From assembly GCA_046496815.1 (NCBI GenBank), contig JAWOGN010000105.1, positions 1 to 12,450 on the forward strand: a stretch of 12,450 nucleotides of DNA, written 5' to 3'. Numbering within the stretch: position 1 is the first letter of the stretch; each line of letters opens with the position of its first letter. A program made the position numbers and the translations under genes. The notes under the pieces are model-generated. The model was not told the origin of the DNA. It saw only the letters and a program-made list of their open reading frames with translations, and searched no databases. This DNA is from JAWOGN01 sp046496815 (GTDB lineage Bacteria > Desulfobacterota > DSM-4660 > Desulfatiglandales > Desulfatiglandaceae). Below, in pieces: positions 8,059 to 12,450 of the stretch.

Positions 8059-8112
8059 AGTTCGTAATTGAGTCATTGACCGAAAATTAATCTGAAGAGA
8101 AGGAGGGTTGAG

Positions 8113-8322
8113 ATGGCTGGAAGTACGTATAAGATTATCGAACTTGTTGGGACGAGTGACCAATCGTGGGAAGACGCAGCGAAAAGAGCTGTGGAGACAG
8201 CCGGAGAGAGCTTGAAGGATTTGAGAATTGCAGAAATCACCAAATTGGATATGACCATCGAAAATGGAAAAGTAACGTCTTATCGTGCAAGGATAAATGT
8301 CTCCTTCAAGTACGTGAAATGA
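8113..8322 (+). CDS. Dodecin-family protein 1
   Basis: The 69-residue protein fits the dodecin fold along its length: YKIIELVGTS at the start, SWEDAAKRAVETA helix (18-30), and the closing strands with ENGKV (50-54) and SYRARINVSF (56-65). Dodecins form hollow 12-subunit spheres that store flavin (riboflavin, FMN) or related ligands in the cytoplasm. Here the position of the flavin-stacking tryptophan is Ile39, and the glutamine after the conserved tyrosine is Arg58, so classical flavin binding is doubtful. The ATG has a clear GGAGG site 6-8 bases upstream, and a promoter and terminator bracket the gene. A TetR regulator follows after the terminator. The family call is firm and the ligand unknown. 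Confidence 0.92.
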   Translation: MAGSTYKIIELVGTSDQSWEDAAKRAVETAGESLKDLRIAEITKLDMTIENGKVTSYRARINVSFKYVK

Positions 8323-8383
8323 GCTTATTGATTGTCTGAGGAGACCTGTATTGAATCCTTATTTGCGCATGCCTACGGGCGTT

Positions 8384-8421
8384 GCCCCCTGGATCGGCTA
8401 AGACAGGGGGCTTTCGTTTTT
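8384..8421 (+). terminator. Rho-independent terminator after dodecin gene 1
   Basis: A perfect 8-bp GC-rich stem, GCCCCCTG (8384-8391) with CAGGGGGC (8404-8411), encloses a 12-base loop and is followed by TTTCGTTTTT (8412-8421). It lies 61 bases after the dodecin stop and only 23 bases before the TetR start, so it may also act as an attenuator for the TetR gene. Confidence 0.87.
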
Positions 8422-8444
8422 GAGGTTAAGAGGAGAGGGCTTTC

Positions 8445-9062
8445 ATGGATAGAACTCCAAGTAGATTGACAGTGCTGGATCAAATCACGGCTTCGGACAC
8501 GGTGCGAAAGAAGATCATCGATGCGGCCAGTGCGTTGTATGTCAAGAAAGGGTTTGAGGAAACCTCCATCCAGGAGATTTCAGAAGCGGCGGGTGTGAGT
8601 CTGCCGGTCACGTATCATTATGTGAAGAAAAAATCTGAAATCATGCGAATGATTATGGAGGATGTCCTGAACCTGTTTCAGGAAGGCCTCGTCAGTGAAG
8701 TCAAAGGCATCGATGATCCGAAACAAAAGCTGGCTGCCGCAATCGTTCTTTATTTCACGGTCGTAGATCAACAAAGAGAGAAGGCGCTTTTGATTTATCA
8801 GAAATCCGACTCGCTGGACAAAACCTCGAAGTCGCGGGTCATGCAGCTGGAGGTGGCCGTATCTGACGTCTTTCGGGAAATTTTGGAAGAAGGAGTCGAA
8901 AAAGGGGTCTTCAGGAGTGTGGATGCCGACGTGATGGCCTACAATATCATAATGATGGCACACATGTTTGTGTTAAAGAGATGGCATTTCAAGCATCGAC
9001 TCAACCTTGAAAAGTACATTGATCTGCAAAGAGAGACAATCATGAACGCGTTGAGCAAATAG
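8445..9062 (+). CDS. TetR/AcrR-family transcriptional regulator
   Basis: The protein is 205 residues, usual for the family. The N-terminal DNA-binding domain lies at about 20-68, with the signature TSIQEISEAAGVSLPVTYHYVKKK split across helices 2 to 4 (positions 40-63). The rest is an all-helical ligand and dimerisation domain, as in TetR proteins that sense small hydrophobic ligands. The effector cannot be read. In related bacteria similar proteins often control fatty-acid or acyl-CoA genes, but no such gene is adjacent here. The ATG has GAGGAGAGGG just upstream. Only 23 bases separate it from a strong terminator, so it needs either read-through from the dodecin promoter or a promoter inside 8323-8384. 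A weak candidate there is TTGATT (8328-8333) with TTGAAT (8351-8356). It converges with rsmG. No clear terminator is seen in 9063-9154. Confidence 0.93.
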   Translation: MDRTPSRLTVLDQITASDTVRKKIIDAASALYVKKGFEETSIQEISEAAGVSLPVTYHYVKKKSEIMRMIMEDVLNLFQEGLVSEVKGIDDPKQKLAAAIVLYFTVVDQQREKALLIYQKSDSLDKTSKSRVMQLEVAVSDVFREILEEGVEKGVFRSVDADVMAYNIIMMAHMFVLKRWHFKHRLNLEKYIDLQRETIMNALSK

Positions 9063-9154
9063 GCTTTTCCTTTTCTGCCGGGCGCATTCAACCATTCACC
9101 GTATCCAAATATTCTTTCAGTTTCAGACCCCGCCGAAACGTTGTCGTCTGTTCT

Positions 9155-9832
9155 CTACATCGCGTTTTTCACAAAAAGGAGAAGATACCGCTGGGACGTT
9201 TTTTTGGGCAGGGTGTATGGAAATGATTTGAACAGCGTCAGACCTTCTTTCCGCATGACTTCCGAACTTTCCCTGAGCACGGTTTCAAACCGACTCCCCT
9301 GAAAATTAACAATCATGCCTTCAGGCGCCAGATGGGGTGCACACCACATCAAGGTCTGCCGCAAACCGGCCACCGCTCTCGCGGTGATAATTTTGTATCC
9401 TTCGGTTCGCAGAAGGTTCGTGTCCTTTTCAATACGGCCCCTCAGGACCGTGATTCCATTGAGCCGTGTCATTCGAATTACCTGCCGGAGGAAGCTCACT
9501 TTTTTTGCCTTCGCTTCTAATAGGTGGAATGTAAGTCCCTCTTTCATGATTTTTAAGGGGATTCCAGGAAATCCGGCGCCGGCGCCGAGATCGAGCACAT
9601 TCCCTTCGTCAGGCAGGAAAAGGGAAGGGATCAAAGAATCAATGAGAAGTTCTCCGATTATCCTTTCGCGAGAAGTCAGACCTGTCAGGTTCATCCGCTG
9701 ATTCCACTCCCACAACTGACTCACAAAAGTGCTGAGGAGATGAACCTGCCGCTCTGAAAGTGTTATGCCGAAACGGGAGGCCCCTGAAAAGAGACTGTCC
9801 GCTTCTTTGGTTTTCAAGTTATACAATGACAC
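9155..9832 (-). CDS. rsmG: 16S rRNA (guanine-527-N7)-methyltransferase RsmG
   Basis: RsmG (GidB) uses S-adenosylmethionine to methylate N7 of G527 in 16S rRNA, near the decoding centre. The 225-residue protein has the N-terminal helix WEWNQRMNLTGLT (41-53), the SAM-binding loop VLDLGAGAGFPGIPL (79-93) and ITARAVAGL (149-157), all typical. The start is uncertain. A GTG at 9832 gives a normal N-terminus and overlaps the upstream gene by 14 bases, but its ribosome-binding site is poor. TTG codons at residues 3 and 6 are alternatives. Translation is probably coupled to the LOG-family gene. rsmG often sits next to mnmG and parA; here it does not. Loss of RsmG gives low-level streptomycin resistance in other bacteria (established); this copy looks intact. 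Confidence 0.96.
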   Translation of the reverse strand: MSLYNLKTKEADSLFSGASRFGITLSERQVHLLSTFVSQLWEWNQRMNLTGLTSRERIIGELLIDSLIPSLFLPDEGNVLDLGAGAGFPGIPLKIMKEGLTFHLLEAKAKKVSFLRQVIRMTRLNGITVLRGRIEKDTNLLRTEGYKIITARAVAGLRQTLMWCAPHLAPEGMIVNFQGSRFETVLRESSEVMRKEGLTLFKSFPYTLPKKTSQRYLLLFVKNAM

Positions 9833-10478
9833 GTCTCTTTATTATTCTGACCGCTTCTTCGGGCGTGTCCACTACTGTCAGGATATCCAGATGGGATTCG
9901 AGTATGGTGTGCTCCTTCACCAGAGTATCCCGGAGCCACCCAATCAGACCATCCCAAAATCGGGAACCCACCAGGATGACGGGAAAGGACCGAATCCTTT
10001 TGGTTTGAATAAGTGTCAGCGCTTCGAAGAGTTCATCAAGGGTTCCAAAACCGCCCGGCATAATAACGTAAGCCACCGCGTATTTGACGAACATCACCTT
10101 TCTGATGAAGAAGTAGTTGAAGTTGAGCCGGACATTTGCGTATTTGTTGGCTTCCTGTTCACTCGGTAGATTAATGTGCAGGCCAACGGATTTTCCGCCC
10201 GCCTGCGTTGCCCCTTTGTTGGCCGCTTCCATGACCCCCGGGCCACCGCCTGAAATCACGTTGAAGCCGTTCTCGACCAACAACCGGGCTATTGCGCGCG
10301 CGCTTCTGTAGGCGGGGCTTTGTGCATTGACCTGCGAAGATCCGAATATGCTGACTGCCGGGTAGACTTCCGGAAGGACATCGAAGCCTTCAACAAATTC
10401 CGCCATGATTTGGAACATCCGCCAGGAATCATTCAGCGTAAGATCGTCTACTACATATTGTCTTTCGTGTTTGCCCAT
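9819..10478 (-). CDS. LOG-family protein (nucleoside 5'-monophosphate phosphoribohydrolase-like)
   Basis: The 219-residue protein belongs to the LOG/TIGR00730 Rossmann-fold family, whose members split the N-glycosidic bond of nucleoside 5'-monophosphates: cytokinin precursors in plants and AMP or related nucleotides in bacteria. The sequence shows VSIFGSSQV (42-50), the nucleotide-binding SGGGPGVMEAANKGA (76-90), FIRKVMF with the catalytic-region Arg126-Lys127, and the signature PGGFGTLDE (141-149). The ATG has AGGAGG about 8 bases upstream. The stop codon lies inside the start of rsmG, so the two genes form an operon. The physiological substrate is not shown by the sequence, and 'lysine decarboxylase', an older name for this family, should not be used. 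Confidence 0.94.
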   Translation of the reverse strand: MGKHERQYVVDDLTLNDSWRMFQIMAEFVEGFDVLPEVYPAVSIFGSSQVNAQSPAYRSARAIARLLVENGFNVISGGGPGVMEAANKGATQAGGKSVGLHINLPSEQEANKYANVRLNFNYFFIRKVMFVKYAVAYVIMPGGFGTLDELFEALTLIQTKRIRSFPVILVGSRFWDGLIGWLRDTLVKEHTILESHLDILTVVDTPEEAVRIIKRRVIV

Positions 10479-11144
10479 TTACCGTTTCCTCCTGTTGTTT
10501 TGATCGTTGTGAAATGCAGCAGATTTGTGAATTGCCTGCATGGTCATTCGGCAGTGAGTGCTGTCCCTCAAGAGCGCCCAAACTGCGGTGAAAAGTCCCC
10601 TTGAAATCTCTGAAGGAAAAAACTCATTGATTTTTGGATTTGCATTGTTTAGCTTTCCGGCGAGTAGCACTCCCTGTAACAAATTGTAAGCGTTGACAGG
10701 TTCAGGGTTTCCCGATGAAATCGGGATTCAGGGTTAAGGACAAAGAAGGGATTCAGGACCCGAAATCGTCGTTAAAAATCCTCATTTTCCCAAGTAATTG
10801 CCAAGTTAGTTCCAAATTTTGGATTCGGTCTGACAAAGCTGACGCTTTTCTCATAATTACGTAACCCAAATGCACTCCGTGGACGAGAATTGAACCTTGA
10901 ACCCCTGAACCTTTGAACCCGTGAACGGTTACAGAAAATCATTAATAGAAACCGGGTTCATTGGCATACCTTTGAGACGATGGCGGACTCGGTGCCCATT
11001 CCAAGGCGCAGCTTTCAGGACGAGGCTATTTATAGATCCCAAAGTCGGGCGTGTCAATTATCCACCCGCTATCTGTTGAAGATCCGGACAGCAAGCAGGG
11101 CAAAAGAATGACTTCGCAACCGAAAAGAATTCGGAGGTTAGCTG
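10479..11144. other. Gene-free region between the LOG gene and dodecin gene 2
   Basis: About 665 bases between divergent genes. A 67-codon minus-strand frame (10479-10682) ends exactly before the LOG start but begins with TTG, has no ribosome-binding site and resembles nothing I know. The stretch carries a perfect palindrome TCCCGAT-gaa-ATCGGGA (10710-10726) flanked by TTCAGGG on both sides, and a short tandem repeat at 10891-10930. I could not place promoters with confidence, although both flanking genes need them here. Confidence 0.6.
10891..10930. repeat. Short tandem repeat, TTGAACC-type unit
   Basis: GAAC begins at 10892, 10899, 10907, 10915 and 10923, a spacing of 7, 8, 8 and 8 bases, with degenerate CCTT, CCCCT or CCTTT between. 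Related GGTTCA/GTTCAAGG sequence also occurs near 10701-10737 and 2154-2164, suggesting a dispersed low-complexity family in this genome. Confidence 0.7.
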
Positions 11145-11351
11145 ATGGAACGAGTCGCAAGGATTTCGGAAATCATCGGGGCGTCACCCACGAGTTTTGA
11201 TGATGCCATTAAAGTGGGTTTTGAAAGGGCCAATCGGACATTGAGAGGCATCACCGGACTGAGGATTCTTGAACAACGGGTGGCTGTGGAAGCGGGTGAG
11301 ATCCAGGAATACCGTGTGAGGATGGAAGTGATCTTTGTTCTTGAAAGCTGA
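11145..11351 (+). CDS. Dodecin-family protein 2
   Basis: The 68-residue protein aligns without gaps to dodecin-family protein 1, with about 19 identical residues in 62 by eye. It keeps the IIGASPTSFDDAI start (10-22), the RANRTLRGI helix end (28-36) and the EYRVRMEVIF strand (55-64). The tryptophan position is Gly38 and the glutamine position Arg57, so, like its neighbour, it lacks both residues that hold flavin in known dodecins. The ATG has GGAGGT 6 bases upstream. The low similarity argues against a recent duplication. The call rests on family pattern and length. An XRE-cupin regulator lies 300 bases downstream on the same strand. Confidence 0.85.
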   Translation: MERVARISEIIGASPTSFDDAIKVGFERANRTLRGITGLRILEQRVAVEAGEIQEYRVRMEVIFVLES

Positions 11352-11651
11352 TGAAATTGAGCGGATCGCTTTCCGATGGGTCTAATCCGCACCAGTGCGG
11401 TGCATTGAAAATCCTTAAAAAATCCGTGTCAAACCGTGAATCAAGCGGGTTGACCGCCCGGGTACCCTGCAGTAACTTGTGGGAAAGGATCCGACTCCAA
11501 GGGGCTTCGACGGGTTATTCCGAGTTGAAACCAAATGCCTTGTGCGCCGCACTTGACCGCAAGTACCGTAAGATGATAAATTTGCAAATAATGACTTTCT
11601 AAAAGTCGTTTTTCATACAATTAAGTAACCATCGAAATACAGGGTGTGGAA
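11352..11651 (+). other. Non-coding stretch between dodecin gene 2 and the XRE-cupin gene
   Basis: About 300 bases. An 83-codon frame starts in the TGATG overlap with the dodecin stop, but it has no ribosome-binding site and no recognisable sequence, so I left it out. Small palindromes occur, CCGCAC/GTGCGG near 11388-11401 and GCGG/CCGC near 11445-11457, and the 15-base palindrome at 11593-11607 is listed separately. The TTCGACGGG near 11506 recalls the tmRNA 5' end, but nothing else of tmRNA is present. Confidence 0.55.
11593..11613 (+). promoter_or_regulatory. Palindrome before the XRE-cupin gene: operator or weak terminator
   Basis: GACTTT (11593-11598) pairs with AAAGTC (11602-11607) around a 3-base loop, followed by GTTTTT. 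It could end the dodecin 2 transcript, as a weak AT-rich terminator, or be a dimer-binding operator for the regulator whose gene starts 45 bases downstream. The two readings cannot be separated by sequence alone. Confidence 0.4.
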
Positions 11652-12356
11652 ATGGAAGAGAAAAAAGATAAGAAAAAGGCCACCGATGCTTACGAAGATT
11701 TTCTAAATGACATCGGCAAACAATTCTCCCGCAGAGACGAAGAGAAAGAATTCCTGAACGGGATTCGTTCTGATGCGCCGCAACAAGAAGACATCCAGGT
11801 AAATGTCGGTGCGCGCGTAAAGTCCGTCAGAGAGGGTCGAGGTCTAACGCTTGGGGACATTTCGTTAAGAACGGATATTGCAGTGTCACTCCTGGAGGAA
11901 ATCGAGAAGGGAACCGTTGCCCCTCCGCTTGGGACGGTTATCAAGTTGGCAAAGGCCCTTGAGATGAAAATGGGTTATTTTATCTCCGGAGAAGAGGATA
12001 GACCGTATACGATCGTGCGTCGACGGGACCGGAAGGTGCTTTCCAGATATGATTCCAAAAAAGGAAAGCACTATGGATATGAATATGAATCTCTGGCACC
12101 CCACAAGAAGGATAGACACATGGAGCCTTTCATGGTAACGCTGGAGCCGGCGGTTACGGAGGAAGAAAGGTCGACGCATGACGGACAAGAATTCATCTAT
12201 GTGTTGGAGGGAACCATGGAGGTTCGGTTGGAGAAAGAGATCCATATCCTTGAACCTGGAGACGCGATATACTACGATTCGACGGTTCCTCACCTGGTAA
12301 AGTGCCGCGGCGACAAGCATACAAAGATACTGGCCGTGCTTTACTCTGAAAGGTGA
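11652..12356 (+). CDS. XRE-family transcriptional regulator with C-terminal cupin domain
   Basis: With the chosen ATG the protein is 234 residues. A charged N-terminal tail (1-48) leads into an XRE/Cro-type helix-turn-helix (about 52-112; LTLGDISLRTDIAVSLLEEIEKGTVAPP at 65-92 is the core, with a sensing helix, turn and recognition helix). The C-terminal cupin barrel (about 158-230) has THDGQEFIYVLEG (175-187) and GDAIYYDSTVPH (203-214). Such proteins bind DNA as dimers and sense small metabolites with the cupin domain. The metal-ligand pattern is reduced: His176, Glu180 and His214 are present, but the usual HxH is not. A GTG two codons upstream is possible, but the ATG is better placed behind AGGGTG. 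In related bacteria genes of this type often precede acyl-CoA synthetase genes. The window ends before that can be seen. Confidence 0.93.
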   Translation: MEEKKDKKKATDAYEDFLNDIGKQFSRRDEEKEFLNGIRSDAPQQEDIQVNVGARVKSVREGRGLTLGDISLRTDIAVSLLEEIEKGTVAPPLGTVIKLAKALEMKMGYFISGEEDRPYTIVRRRDRKVLSRYDSKKGKHYGYEYESLAPHKKDRHMEPFMVTLEPAVTEEERSTHDGQEFIYVLEGTMEVRLEKEIHILEPGDAIYYDSTVPHLVKCRGDKHTKILAVLYSER

Positions 12357-12450
12357 CAAGGCCGGGTTTGTAGGGCATATGTTCGTGCGGCTGTTGAGGG
12401 AAAAGCGTATTGAATGCAAGTTCAAGCGGTCATAACCTCTCGTATCTGAC

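Larger units (their letters stand above)
7382..8112. other. Gene-free region between divergent small genes
   Basis: About 730 bases between the start of the lysine-rich protein gene (minus) and dodecin gene 1 (plus). It holds both promoters, a cluster of palindromic repeats (7818-7922) and an unusual ribosome-binding-like site (8047-8058). A 50-codon open frame beginning at 7556 on the plus strand has no ribosome-binding site and no recognisable motif. Nothing else is supported in 7460-7810. Confidence 0.65.

Noticed and set aside
10479..10682. A 67-codon minus-strand frame directly before the LOG-family gene
   Set aside because: It has a TTG start, no ribosome-binding site and no recognisable sequence. 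It more likely is the untranslated leader of the LOG gene.
11497..11530. GGCTTCGACGGG-like sequence recalling the tmRNA 5' end
   Set aside because: No acceptor stem, tag-peptide frame or 3' tRNA-like half follows before the next gene, and a match of about ten bases can occur by chance.
11351..11602. An 83-codon frame overlapping the dodecin 2 stop by one base
   Set aside because: The overlap looks operon-like, but there is no ribosome-binding site and the composition is unlike the neighbouring genes.
1..12450. Search for tRNA, rRNA, CRISPR arrays, transposases, integrases and RNase P RNA
   Set aside because: No TPsiC-like motif in a cloverleaf, no regularly spaced repeat array of CRISPR size, no mobile-element enzyme and no conserved RNase P core were seen by eye.

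Overview
The window reads as an ordinary chromosomal segment of a Gram-negative bacterium. My best guess is a Desulfobacterota (former delta-proteobacterial) anaerobe. This is an inference from gene content: a CoA-transferase/GNAT fusion protein, a ComEC with a particular motif variant, dodecin-family proteins, a lysine-rich small protein, and TetR and XRE-cupin regulators of the kind common in that group. Many short palindromic and GGTTCA-type repeats between genes also fit. I see no tRNA, rRNA, CRISPR array, transposase, integrase or phage gene.

Layout. (1) 1-170: a palindromic repeat. (2) 171-2045, minus: a two-domain acetyl-CoA hydrolase/transferase with a C-terminal GNAT acetyltransferase, with its own likely promoter. 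(3) 2046-2732: a gene-free stretch holding an imperfect inverted repeat. (4) 5200-6456 murA followed by 2733-5198 comEC, both minus and one base apart, so probably one transcript. (5) 6457-7144: a non-coding, hairpin-rich stretch upstream of murA. (6) 7145-7381, minus: a very basic lysine/alanine-rich small protein with a good promoter. (7) 7382-8112: a gene-free stretch with a cluster of palindromic repeats. (8) 8113-8322, plus: dodecin-family protein 1, a rho-independent terminator, then a TetR-family regulator (8445-9062). (9) 9819-10478 LOG-family nucleotide hydrolase overlapping 9155-9832 rsmG, both minus. (10) 10479-11144: a gene-free stretch with short tandem repeats. (11) 11145-11351, plus: dodecin-family protein 2, then an XRE-cupin regulator (11652-12356).

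How the genes relate. murA (peptidoglycan precursor synthesis) and comEC (DNA uptake channel) form one unit, and the LOG gene and rsmG another. On the plus strand the pattern 'dodecin-like gene then transcription regulator' occurs twice within 4 kb. Both dodecin-like proteins lack the tryptophan and glutamine that stack on and hold flavin in characterised dodecins. That pairing, the hairpin-rich block at about 6700-7120, and the CoA-transferase/GNAT fusion are the parts most worth a second look. I did not find a clear new multi-gene system.
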